From NCBI GenBank assembly GCA_021927905.1, contig BLLK01000061.1, positions 186,001-250,000 of the forward strand: a DNA stretch of 64,000 nt, given 5' to 3'. Both the position numbers and the translations under genes were made by a program. Positions 32,501-42,475 of the stretch are shown one piece after another (the stretch's first letter is position 1; every line of letters starts with the position of its first letter). Under the pieces are notes generated by a model, which saw only the letters and a program-made list of their open reading frames with translations, was not told where the DNA came from and did not search any database. The DNA comes from Chaetoceros tenuissimus. Lineage: Eukaryota; Bacillariophyta; Thalassiosirophyceae; Chaetocerotales; Chaetocerotaceae.

Positions 32501-33217
32501 TTTTGAGGCAATTAGAGAATTCATCTCCTCAGGAAATTTCAGACATATTGTATGTCTCAATTTGCAACAGAGTTAAAAAGGCTACCTCTAGCGCTATCAA
32601 TATTATTGATCCATCACTTCTGAGGGATTTTGAACAGCTACGCACTCTTTGTCTGATTGCTGCAGGCTGTGGTGGAATTCTCCTCGCAAAAATGTTCAGA
32701 GCCCTAACCCTGGATTATCGACACTACGCAGCAGGTATGTGAATGTTCACCGCTTTTTTATTACTTTCATATTTTTACTGATACGCGTTTTTCTTTTACA
32801 ATAGGCTTGCCAGACTTACTTTTAGTCCGCGCTTACACAGAAGAAACAAAAACTTTGGTAAATCTAAATGAATGGATTGGGGAAGTGTTCCAAGATAGTC
32901 CTATTGTTTCTCAACAGCTTGGAGTTGATGACGAGATGTTGGGTGCTTCACTACATGAAGGGCAAATGAATAATGTTAGCATGAAGAGAATAGAATATCA
33001 GACAAATTTATCTTTAGACGGAGGTTCTGTCGAAAAATTAACTCTGAAGTTCAAGGGTGAGAATGTTGTAGTCCAATCTCTCTTTGTCGAAGTCAAGAGT
33101 CACTCAGATACATTATCCGAACGACAGATATGCTGGCTCAGCCTTTTAGGTAAAGCCGGAAGAGTTTGTAAATTTGTGTCCTCACAAAAAAAGAAGAAGA
33201 GCGCAACAAAGAAATGA
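29512..33217 (+). CDS. FAN1: FAN1 structure-specific nuclease (VRR-NUC)
   Basis: Fanconi-associated nuclease 1 cuts branched DNA during interstrand-crosslink repair in the nucleus. Exon 1 runs 29512-32734 and exon 2 32805-33217 (70-bp intron, donor GTATGT, acceptor ATAG), giving 1,211 residues. Human FAN1 has about 1,017. A basic N-terminus and an acidic region precede the helical SAP/TPR-like parts; family motifs include KGGWKGWHCEGVHVRILFRI (about residue 920). The C-terminal VRR-NUC domain has GLPDLLLVRAY (Asp about 1078) and FVEVKSHSDTLSERQ (Glu about 1170, Lys 1172). The spacing between these two catalytic parts is about 90 residues, far longer than usual. No zinc-finger UBZ is evident. 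Start: first of two adjacent ATGs. Confidence 0.92.
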
Positions 33218-33258
33218 ATTTGATGTTGGAATGTTGTCTGTTACTATACTCATCTATT

Positions 33259-36200
33259 TTAAATATTGTGGATGAAACACTGCAATTGACAAGTATGAGG
33301 ACAAATTTCCAGAGCATTACCATCATTTTTACACCTTTTCCTCACAATTTTCTGTAAAATAGATTTGTAAGTTTTTGTCGTAACGATAAATAAAGTTCAA
33401 AGCTTAGAAGTGAAGAACTTACTTTGCATTTTTTCTCGTCAGTATTATTTTCACATTTCTTTTGAAGAGCCTTTTGCAGACTTTTGCATTTTGTCTTCAT
33501 CTCGTTAGCCTTGGTGTATCTCTTCCATTGCTCAGATTTACACTTCTGGAGGTTTGCTGCTTCCTCATCTATAACTTCAGTTGGCAAAAGAGTTGGCATC
33601 TCTGTTGATGGGTTCGTGGTAATGGTCACTACCTCTATAGTCGGGAAAGTTGAAGTTGAAGCTGACGGATTTATAGTTGCTAACGTTGGACTTTCAGTGG
33701 AATTGATTATGGGCTAGAGGAAAAAGAAAATGAATCAAGTTAGCTAATAGGATGCTGTGGTGAGAACGATACGCAATCTTTGAAGCACTTACTGCTACTG
33801 TCGGCGATTCCGTAGGACTTGCACTTCTTGGGGACGACGATGGTAGTAGTGATGAGGATGGAGCTGAAGATGGAGAAGGGGTCAAAGCCGGTATGATTGA
33901 AGAGTGACCAGTTGGAGAGCTTTTTAAAGGCTGTTGTGCGAAAAAAGGAATGAATATCATGAAGAAAAGTGATATCAAAGCCACAGGACAAATTTTTTAT
34001 TATTCTATCAATACTAAAGATGGAACTTACACTACTTGATGATTTTGTTGGCAATAGAGATACTGAAGAATTGACAGTTGGACTATGGCTTGGTATCAAT
34101 GATGGCTGAATTGATGGACTTGAAGTCGGCAAACTAGTGGGCTGAGGAAACAGAAAAGTGAAAAGAGAGAAAGTTAGACGACGCAAAGAGCAAAAAGTAA
34201 TTATAATGATTTGACGCCCATCCCAAATCTCTGAAACACTTACCACTCCCATAGGCGAAGCTGATGGACTTGAGGTTGGAGAGCTTGTGGGCTATAGGTA
34301 AAGAAGGAAATGTAAGAGTTAGATACATGACATACTTCTTTCAATTACAATTACAATTTCAATCCAAAGTACTTACTGCTGCACTTGGCGAAGCTGAAGG
34401 ACTTGAGGTTGGAGAGCTTGTGGGCTATAGGTAAAGAAGGAAATGTAAGAGTTAGATACATGACATACTTCTTTCAATTACAATTACAATTTCAATCCAA
34501 AGTACTTACTGCTGCACTTGGCGAAGCTGAAGGACTTGATGTCGGAGAGCTCGTGGGCTATAGGTAAAGAAGGAAATGTACGAGTTAGATACATGACATA
34601 CTTCTTTCAATTACAATTACAATTACAATCCAAAGTACTTACTGCTGCACTTGGCGAAGCTGAAGGACTTGATGTCGGAGAGCTCGTGGGCTATAGGTAA
34701 AGAAGGAAATGTACGAGTTAGATAAGTCGAAGCCTTGTCTTTTATTATTCTCTAAGATCTGATGTAAAACTTACACTTCCTGTGGGACTTGCCGTTGGCG
34801 AAGTCGTCGAAAATTCTTGCGGCCCAAGTGTGAAATCGTGAGTGGCAGAAGATCCATAATTACCGATCCCATTAATTTCATTTTCCATTCCTTCATACAA
34901 AATCTTGTAGTAGCCAGGTGAAGACAGACCATCTCCATAGGAATCATAGATTGTAAATTTGTAGTTGCCATTGTCGAGGCAGACATATTTGTCATTGGAA
35001 GCGAAGTTGAGAATATTGTATTCTTTTGTGCCAAGTGGCTCGTTGATATCATCACTTGCTCCTTCCATAGATATGACTTCTGCGTTATTTTTTTCAAGAC
35101 TCCAACTTACTTCTTGGGGCCATCTGTCCAGCAAAACATCGATCTCAAGCCAACATTTCCCAGTTCCGCAAATATTCTTTCTCGTTTCGCACCAATTCTC
35201 CATTACACAAGTTCCCGATTCACACGAGTTGAGGAAGCATTGCTCAGATGGCTGTTCACAATGAGAGTCCTCGATACAAGTTCCAGCCTCCATGAAGTAG
35301 CCGGCCACAATATCCTTATTTGCATTCAGATAAGCCGCATTATCAGCTTTTCCAGTCGCACCTAGGGGCTTCTTTTCGTAAGTTAGACGAGGAGTAGAAA
35401 ACCTAGGAATGCGAGTGCATCCTTGTTTCTTAATTTTATCACATTGGTCTGTCCTGCAATTGTACTAAAGGAAGTTGAACTTACTAGTGATGAAGCTATA
35501 TAAAAAGATCATTTTCAACTGAGAATACTTACACCCATAATAGTTCGGAAGTTACCGTTTGGGTCTCTCCAGCCATAATTTGAACTACTCGCACTGCACG
35601 CATTCTCTGTACCAAGATCGTGCCGCAAACCTAATGTTTAAATAATATGAGAACGCTGAATACCTTATTACCAAACTTCTCATTAACCAAGTGTTTTTAC
35701 TTACCCATGTTATGTCCTATCTCATGTCCTGAAAAATTCAAGAAGAAATGTGATGAGTACACAGTTGGTGATAAGAAACCTAGTACATTGTTCTAAATGC
35801 ATATGGCTTACCAAAACTATAGTAACCAGTTGCACAGCCTCGCGCTGTCACAGAAAACATCAGATCTTTCCTCGGTCCTACTCATTAAAATCATAGAAAC
35901 ATACAGAGCTTAGTTTTCGTCAATCACTATCAAAGAGTTTGGAGATGTATGCTTTAACTACGTACCGATATACCCCAAGCCACAATACTGGGGATCTTGA
36001 ATAATCAGCGCAACGACATCCGCTTTATGTTCCTCCCTCAGAGATTTGGCTTCCTCATCATATCTAATACCTGATAATGCTTTCGAAAAAGCATCAGATG
36101 AAGCCTCGGTAATAGATGAACGATATGCATGGACAAGCTCTAATGTGATGCTAACGCCACTTTCTTCGTAAGCCTGGTTTGTCTCAAAGACTGCCAAGTC

Positions 36201-36998
36201 AATGAGATCTTCCATTTTTTCTTTGGTTTTATCATTGACAGAGCAGTCGGCACTTTTCCCCGACTCAAAACATTCTGCTTTCTGAGTCCATGCGACCAAT
36301 ACATCGATGATGGTATTCTCATCTTCAGCTGTATTGCGAGAGATCATATTCGTCATATTACTAGAAGCGAATTCAAACGCACTTTTACTACTATGAAGGA
36401 ATCTTTCTGGATAGAATGGCTTTTGGAAGCTACTTTCCTCATTCATATCTTCTGTGTGTGCATGACCTTCAGGAGGAAACTCATCGACACTCTTCACCAA
36501 TGCATGCATTTTACCATCATCATCATATGTGATTTGTACAATCTCACTGTTTTCAACGTCAACCATGGATCCAACCATTTTACCATCATTTCTCTTTACA
36601 ATACCAACAAAGTTTCCATTTGCATCTTCACCAGCGAGGAAAGTTTTTTCAATAATTGGAGACGAGTCATCAACTGCATCTTCTACCATTGATGAACCCT
36701 TTTTCTTTTTCTTCTTTTTTGACTTGGTCACTTTGAAATCAGATTTTTTACCATTCTTGACAATGGCAATGAAACCGTCGTCGTCACTTTCGTTGGAGCA
36801 ATCAGAGACATCCACATCTCGTCTTGGAGTCCTTCCTTTTCTTGCTCTTTTTGGCACTCTACTGCTGATAGTGGCACTAGCATCAATCTCTACTTCACCG
36901 ATACTATCATCTTGTACAGTGATGGTACATGTCGGTTCCACATGCTTGATGCTTGCCATTGCGAGCAAAATAGCTAGACCAACTTTTGAGATGAACAT
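33259..36998 (-). CDS. secreted reprolysin-like (M12B) metalloprotease B, 13 exons
   Basis: A 911-residue paralogue of metalloprotease A. Exons: 36998-35966, 35877-35812, 35728-35705, 35630-35533, 35464-34775, 34690-34643, 34557-34510, 34424-34377, 34292-34245, 34141-34031, 33930-33793, 33713-33423, 33351-33259. The first four exons match gene A in phase and nearly in length. Signal peptide, prodomain, zinc site HEIGHNMGLRHD (residues 368-379) and Met-turn RTIMG are present. Exon 5 (690 nt against 225 in gene A) adds a Cys-rich segment and a CUB/lectin-like segment (NGNYKFTIYDSYGDGLSSPG, about residue 575), absent from gene A. Four 48-nt exons encode identical or near-identical PTSSPTSSPSASPSAA units, then longer Ser/Thr stalk exons. 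The Cys-rich end reads ICPHTCQLQC. Confidence 0.88.
34245..34724. repeat. tandem 132-133 bp repeat, four exon-intron units
   Basis: Four direct repeats. Each carries one 48-nt exon of metalloprotease B plus its intron; exon starts lie at 34690, 34557, 34424 and 34292 (spacing 133, 133, 132). Copies are nearly identical through the intron, including the ACAATTACAATT-type stretch; the 34245-34292 unit has diverged most. The last partial intron copy ends near 34724. Confidence 0.92.
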
Positions 36999-37461
36999 GG
37001 TCTCGTCTCTGTTTTTGTGATAAAAGTCGTTTTTACTTTGCTTGAAAGAGGTCTGTTTCTAAGTATCGAAGAGCACAAGCCAACAAGTCAGGTATTAGCT
37101 GTGATAGATACTGTTTCAATACCTCCTACTTTGTAAATTGTTGGTGCAATGGAATGCATATTTTTATTTTCTTTCTCATCGTTATTGCTCGTTGTTGTTT
37201 GTAGAGATAAAAAACAGATTTTCTATGTAAATAGTCTGAAGAGTGACACAAAATGTTTTTGACTTGCACGACTTCCTCATTACCTATTCGTAGCTACATC
37301 AATAATATGGCTAGCAATTTGAGAACCATTGGTTTTTCTTCTTTTGTATCTTCTATCTTCGTGCCTTGACTCAAGTTTATAAAGTATATTAAATGCTTGA
37401 ATAAAGTAATGTATTACAAATAGGTCACTCAGCTTCATACTAGTCAAAGAGATCAACAAAA
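36999..37461. other. divergent intergenic region
   Basis: About 460 bp between metalloprotease B and the BCCIP gene, which are divergent. No credible ORF or motif seen. Confidence 0.4.
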
Positions 37462-38484
37462 ATGGCAAAAAAGTCAGAGCAGAAAAAGAAGCAAGAAGAG
37501 CAAGCGCAAGCTTATCATCAAGACTCGTCTGACGATGAGGTCTCCTCAGAAGAAGAGGGAGAAGATCTTATTCTGGAAGGAGTATTGGTGCGAAACCCAG
37601 ATATAGATTCATCAGATGATGATGATTCATCAGATGATGATTCAGATGATGAAGAGGAAAAACAGCCACCAGCAAAGAAGGCAAAAAAGAGCAAGGCACC
37701 AGAAAATAAAAAGAAGAAACAAGAAAAAAATAAAAAGAAGAAAGCAGAAGAAGGTCCTGAAATTATTCCTGTAGATTTTACATTCAATGATATGGATGAT
37801 AAATATTTCCATGGAATCAAGAATTATTTGCTATCACAACCAGCATATGCAGGACATTCTTCAGCCATAAGTGATATCATGATTGAAAATATTGCCGTTG
37901 GAACGGTTGTGTCAACTGCAGATGGTGAAGATAATGTGTTTGGTTTTGCATCTGTGCTCAATGTTACAACTTATCAAGAGCGTGAAGCTATCAAAAAGAT
38001 TAAAGCTATGCTATTAAATGCATGTCCGAAAGAAAATAAGGGTGAAATGGAAGTAGTATTGAGTGGCAAAACCAAACGACCAGCTGGTATTTTCATCCAT
38101 GGTAGAATGGTAAATCTTCCTTTGGAAATTACCTGTGTATTACACGAGCAGTTGGTAAAGGATATGGAATGGGCTGTTGAGAATGCACATGGTGGTGAGA
38201 AGGAGAGAAAAAGCTTGAATTTCGGAGCTTTCGTTGTTCTTGCGCCGTGCACACGAGATAACACTACTCATGCTACCATGTACAAGAATTTCGACGATGA
38301 AATATTTGCTGGATGTGCCGAATTTGTATATACTATTAGTTCAGCAGAACTTAGAAAGAGTGCCGGGGGTGGAGCAAAGTCTCAAGATAGTGAAAACGAA
38401 GATGATCTAGTCAATGTGATCGTTTTGACAAGAACTGGGCATACACAAGCAATGAAGGAGCTAAAGGAAATGATCCACGGATAA
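37462..38484 (+). CDS. BCCIP: BCCIP/Bcp1-family protein
   Basis: Homologue of yeast Bcp1 and human BCCIP, which act in the nucleus as chaperones for ribosomal protein export (Bcp1 for Rpl23) and, in animals, in BRCA2-linked repair. The 340-residue intronless ORF opens with a Lys/Glu-rich, acidic low-complexity region (residues 1-100, with runs of Asp and Ser). The conserved domain follows: VDFTFNDMDDKYFHGIKNYL (about 105), YAGHSSAISDIMIENIAVGTVV, FIHGRMVNLPLEITCVLHEQ and NFGAFVVLAPCTR. Length matches the family (about 300). It is convergent with NDUFS7. Confidence 0.93.
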   Translation: MAKKSEQKKKQEEQAQAYHQDSSDDEVSSEEEGEDLILEGVLVRNPDIDSSDDDDSSDDDSDDEEEKQPPAKKAKKSKAPENKKKKQEKNKKKKAEEGPEIIPVDFTFNDMDDKYFHGIKNYLLSQPAYAGHSSAISDIMIENIAVGTVVSTADGEDNVFGFASVLNVTTYQEREAIKKIKAMLLNACPKENKGEMEVVLSGKTKRPAGIFIHGRMVNLPLEITCVLHEQLVKDMEWAVENAHGGEKERKSLNFGAFVVLAPCTRDNTTHATMYKNFDDEIFAGCAEFVYTISSAELRKSAGGGAKSQDSENEDDLVNVIVLTRTGHTQAMKELKEMIHG

Positions 38485-38829
38485 TGCAGTTTCCGCATCA
38501 ATATATACAATATGAAACTAAATCATAGCTCTTATATATGCTCTATTCCTTTTTGACTTGTTACGTCTAATGTGAGCTTGATTCGTTATCTCATCTAATA
38601 CGCCTCCTAACAGATGACTTTCACGATGATGTGTTCTTATTTTCAATAAAGAATGTTCCATCAATTACAAAACAAACGTACATTCCGTCAAAGAAAATGT
38701 ATATATCCATTTTAAAAGATTGTGGATACGAAAGCAAAAAGTATAAAAGTCACAGACTATTTTTTAAAAATAAATCAAAAGAGCTACGTTTCCTCCTTCC
38801 TCCTCTCAATCAAAGTCCAAGTAAAACAT
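38485..38829. other. convergent intergenic region
   Basis: About 345 bp between the 3' ends of BCCIP and NDUFS7. Contains a small ORF at 38631-38870 that overlaps the NDUFS7 exon and is not credible. Confidence 0.4.
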
Positions 38830-39608
38830 TTACTTTCTCAACTTCAATAACAAAGCCTTGTTACCCTTGATCTTCTTTTGCAATTGAAGCAATCCAAACA
38901 ACAAAGCCTCAGCAGTAGGAGGGCATCCAGGCACATAAATGTCCACAGGAACAATTCTATCACATCCTCTTACAACTGAATAAGAATAATGATAATATCC
39001 ACCTCCATTCGCACAACTTCCCATACTAACAACCCATCTAGGCTCAGGCATCTGATCATATACCTTTCTCAAAGCTGGAGCCATTTTGTTGGTCAAGGTA
39101 CCAGCAACAATCATGACATCGGATTGACGTGGAGAAGCACGGAATACCATTCCGAATCTCTCCATATCGTATCGTGAAGCAGCAGCGTGCATCATTTCTA
39201 CCGCACAGCATGCAAGTCCGAAAGTCATTGGCCAAAGAGATCCCTTACGAGCCCAGTTTACAAGGTCGTCTACTTTCGATACAGCATATTCAACTTTGTT
39301 GGAGGTTGGTACAGCTTGAGATGTGATGAGCTCTTCTACTCCCTCAAGTCTGTTGAGCTGTGATGAAGTTGAAATAATGGAAAATAGGAATGGGAAAATG
39401 AAACATTAGCAAACGGTTTTCAAAGGATCCATATATCAAATAAAAGAGTCATGCAACTATGTACTAGATGTACTAGTAGTAGTAGAACAAGTAGGGAAAA
39501 GACAAAACTTACAGATGATGTAGTAGAGGAGACACCTCCCGCCATATTCCGGCGAATCATAGAGGCGGTCTGCACCTTCGCCACAGAACTAATTCTTGAG
39601 GACAACAT
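38830..39608 (-). CDS. NDUFS7: mitochondrial complex I subunit NDUFS7 (PSST/NuoB)
   Basis: Core subunit of NADH:ubiquinone oxidoreductase that holds iron-sulfur cluster N2 and helps form the quinone site. Exon 1 (39608-39513) encodes a 32-residue, Arg/Ser-rich mitochondrial presequence ([15 protein letters not shown]). Exon 2 (39357-38830) begins after TCACAG and reads [16 protein letters not shown]. The full 207 residues match the family. Cluster-binding cysteines are in [27 protein letters not shown] and [13 protein letters not shown] start at the ATG at 39608, which follows a TTG-only upstream stretch. Nuclear encoding with a spliced presequence exon fits an old transfer from the mitochondrion. 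Convergent with BCCIP. Confidence 0.96.
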
Positions 39609-39985
39609 ATTGTATATAATGGAACTACTTTTCAACCTGGGTAGCAAGAGCTAGGCTTAGTTTCAAAGCGTAGAAAAGCGTAGGTAGAGAGGATACTACT
39701 CGGCGTTAGAGGTTCACTACGTATCGCTTGCTTTTGCTGCTCTGTTGGCTTGGTTGGCTTTCTGCTTTCTTTTAGACATGTGCTATTGCTCTTTCCTTTC
39801 TCTTTATTACTTTTTCAGACCGTTATCAAGAAAATAACCGTATTGAGTCGTATCTTTTTCCATGTTTTTGTATCACGTTCTTCGATTGCAGGATTTGATT
39901 GGACAAGAGAACGCTTTGAATGCACACAAATATTCAATCACAAACTGATTCATCAGCATTCTATTCGTAACTTCGAGCATTCTCC
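39609..39985. other. divergent promoter between NDUFS7 and the adenosyltransferase gene
   Basis: About 380 bp between two genes for mitochondrial proteins, transcribed in opposite directions. No further motif can be named. Confidence 0.4.
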
Positions 39986-41341
39986 ATGCAAGTATTCTTT
40001 CAACGTATAAGACATCATAGCAGCATACAACTCAAGTCTCGTCTCTTCACACAGAACTTGCTTCAAATCCATTGGCAATTCAAAAAGAACTCTACTACTA
40101 GTCAAGCTTCGTCGTTTCATATATTTATCAATAGAAACATGTGTACTAGTAATTCATCCAACAGTAAAATGTCACAGTGTTCTTCCAAAAATTGCAGTAG
40201 TACTCCTTTGTTAGACATTGAAGACCTTCATAAAGATGCCACTTTGCGTAAAGAAAATACATACACAGATCCATCCACTGGTTTCATGGTGTTTACCGAA
40301 TATGCTCATTTGAAACGGGGCAAATGCTGTGGAAATGCATGTCGCCATTGTCCTTATGGATGGGAAGGCGTCCCTTCTTCCAAAGGGAAAAAGGCTATTA
40401 GGAAAATACCAAAAGTTCGATCGGGTGATGGAAAACGTATACAAAATTTGTTACAGGAGATTGATGATGGTGTTTACTTTGACAAAGTTGACTATTCAGA
40501 TAGTGATTCAGACTCTGATAGTGAGGACGATGATGTAGGACATAGCCAAGAAGATGGTGAAAAGATAGATGAAGAGATTATTCCAGTTTCAGAGCCAATA
40601 CAAGATCAAGATAGTCAGGCAAAAAGAAAGTCTGGTGGTAGACATGGAGGGAAATACACTTCAAAGAATGTTCCATATACAAGAAGTGGAGATTCTGGAA
40701 CATCAGTATTACTGACTGGAGAACGTCGATCAAAAGATGATATCTCTTTTGAAGCTATGGGGACTGTTGATGAATTGTGTAGTGTGGTCGGTGTGGTTCA
40801 TTCATTCATGTTAGAGAACACAAATCCTCCTGAGGAATATGAATATTTACAAGATTGGCTACTAGATATCATGAGTCGATTATTTGACATAGGAAGCCAC
40901 GTGGCGAAACCAAAACGATTGAAAGATGATAATGACGAGGATGATGAAGAAATAGAATTCACCCCAGACGGCGTTGGGAACGGCTTTGATTGCAATCATG
41001 TTGATTTACTTGAAGATTGGATAGACCAAATGACCAATGATTTACCAGAACTGACTCATTTTATTTTACCAACTGGAACAAAAGTTTCAGCACAACTACA
41101 CGTTGCCAGATGTGTCTGTCGACGAGCTGAAAGGAGAGTTTTACCTTTGGTCAGAGATGGAGTGTCTGATCCGAATGCTGCAAAGTATTTGAACCGCTTG
41201 TCAGATTTTTTCTTCACTGCTGCAAGATGGTCTAACTTTTGTGATGGAGTTGATGAAGTTCAATATCGAAGACCCATTCGAGGAGCTAGGCAGAGAAACA
41301 GAGTCACTGTCGCTCTACGAGAAGAAAAGAAGGAGCCTTAA
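39986..41341 (+). CDS. MMAB: DUF5522 + cob(I)alamin adenosyltransferase (MMAB/PduO) fusion
   Basis: PduO-type ATP:cob(I)alamin adenosyltransferase makes adenosylcobalamin, the cofactor of methylmalonyl-CoA mutase in mitochondria. The 451-residue ORF opens with a basic, hydroxyl-rich presequence (residues 1-50), then a Cys-rich DUF5522 domain (about 75-135: [15 protein letters not shown]), an acidic Asp/Ser linker (about 165-210), and the transferase (about 230-440). Motifs: [20 protein letters not shown] (ATP binding), [35 protein letters not shown] and [16 protein letters not shown] possible shorter start is at the Met preceding CTSNSSNS, but that would lose the presequence. The fusion joins a small metal-binding-like domain to the enzyme. 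Confidence 0.92.
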   Translation: MQVFFQRIRHHSSIQLKSRLFTQNLLQIHWQFKKNSTTSQASSFHIFINRNMCTSNSSNSKMSQCSSKNCSSTPLLDIEDLHKDATLRKENTYTDPSTGFMVFTEYAHLKRGKCCGNACRHCPYGWEGVPSSKGKKAIRKIPKVRSGDGKRIQNLLQEIDDGVYFDKVDYSDSDSDSDSEDDDVGHSQEDGEKIDEEIIPVSEPIQDQDSQAKRKSGGRHGGKYTSKNVPYTRSGDSGTSVLLTGERRSKDDISFEAMGTVDELCSVVGVVHSFMLENTNPPEEYEYLQDWLLDIMSRLFDIGSHVAKPKRLKDDNDEDDEEIEFTPDGVGNGFDCNHVDLLEDWIDQMTNDLPELTHFILPTGTKVSAQLHVARCVCRRAERRVLPLVRDGVSDPNAAKYLNRLSDFFFTAARWSNFCDGVDEVQYRRPIRGARQRNRVTVALREEKKEP

Positions 41342-41392
41342 TTTTACTAAAAATAGAATTTTTTTGATCTGAGCTATTCTAAATAAAACGAA

Positions 41393-42226
41393 TTAGAGTA
41401 CACTAATGGCATCACTTGAATTTGGGGTTTCCTTGCCCTTCATTTGAAAACAGTGGAAAAGAAGATGGAGTCTATCTACAGAGTTTTTCATTTTTGGTAC
41501 ATCCAGAAACACGCAAATCATTTCCAAGTACATTGTAAGAGTCATGTCCAATGATGGATGAAACGCTTTGGAGTATTTTAGATCATCAAGCGCTTCTACC
41601 ATTTCAGAAGGAAATGGTTTCATGATTCGATCATATTCTTCACAAAACTCCAAGTCTTGTCTTTGCTCTTTTATTGATCGTGTTGTGCTAGTGCTTCGTT
41701 TCTCGCTCATTTTTAGAATCCAGTCATCTACTTCATGCGCATTATTATAAGCATCTTTAATCTGTGGGATCTTTTGCTTCCCCATTACAGATCTTAGCCT
41801 GTTACTTCCATTTCCGGCAATTGGAACTTCACCTTGTTGTGTAGGCTCATCAAGGACCTTCAATCCTAGTGTTTTTTCTTCTAATCCATCAGGGCGAGGG
41901 ATAGAGAGAAAGGCATCTGGGCTACCAACAGCGGGAAGAAATTCTTGTCGAAAACATTTCAACTCTACAGGAAGCTCGGCTTGAACAGGTTTAAAATCTT
42001 GAACAGACTCAAAGATGTCGATAGGGACTTCAATCTTGCCTTTTGAACCCTCTTCGACGAAATTCAATCGATTTACAATGGGAGAAACATTTTCTCTAGT
42101 AAACGAAGAGGAAGTAGATTCTTCCGCAACAGATTCCATAGACTCATTCAAGACTGGTGAATCGATTTCCACCTTCACTTCTTCGAACCTTTCTTTCATA
42201 GTCTTCATCTTATTCAGTGCAAACAA
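41393..42226 (-). CDS. IFT46: intraflagellar transport protein IFT46
   Basis: Component of the IFT-B train that carries cargo along flagella during assembly. The 277-residue intronless ORF has a disordered acidic N-terminus, then the conserved IFT46 core: ELKCFRQEFLPAVGSPDAFL (about 90-108), SIPRPDGLEEKTLGLKVLDE (about 108-127), AYNNAHEVDDWILKM and, near the end, MTLTMYLEMICVFLDVPKMK followed by SVDRLHLLFHCF. Order and spacing match animal and algal IFT46. The neighbouring genes are unrelated. Presence implies a flagellated stage, as in male gametes of centric diatoms. Confidence 0.87.
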   Translation of the reverse strand: MFALNKMKTMKERFEEVKVEIDSPVLNESMESVAEESTSSSFTRENVSPIVNRLNFVEEGSKGKIEVPIDIFESVQDFKPVQAELPVELKCFRQEFLPAVGSPDAFLSIPRPDGLEEKTLGLKVLDEPTQQGEVPIAGNGSNRLRSVMGKQKIPQIKDAYNNAHEVDDWILKMSEKRSTSTTRSIKEQRQDLEFCEEYDRIMKPFPSEMVEALDDLKYSKAFHPSLDMTLTMYLEMICVFLDVPKMKNSVDRLHLLFHCFQMKGKETPNSSDAISVL

Positions 42227-42475
42227 CTTCTAAACTGAATCTTTTTGGCAGTTGTTTTATGAAAACAATTCCGAATTGTAAAAAAAGAGACTGAAATTTT
42301 CAAAAATCAAAAAAGACACAACAAAGAAGAAATGGTATTTAAAGATGATTATAAACTTACATACAATAAAAATTGTATTTGTAACTGTAGTAGCACTTGG
42401 GATAGATCTGGAAATTAAAACATATAAACATTTAGAAAAAATCTAGTTCCATCCTTTTCACAAGTTCCATCATTG

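Noticed and set aside
34245-34724. Regularly spaced 133-bp repeats resembling a CRISPR array or satellite
   Set aside because: Each unit holds a spliced coding exon of the metalloprotease and its intron; no short repeat-spacer pattern exists.
38830-39357. Recent organelle DNA insert for NDUFS7
   Set aside because: The gene has a spliced presequence exon, and composition like its neighbours, so it is an old nuclear gene.
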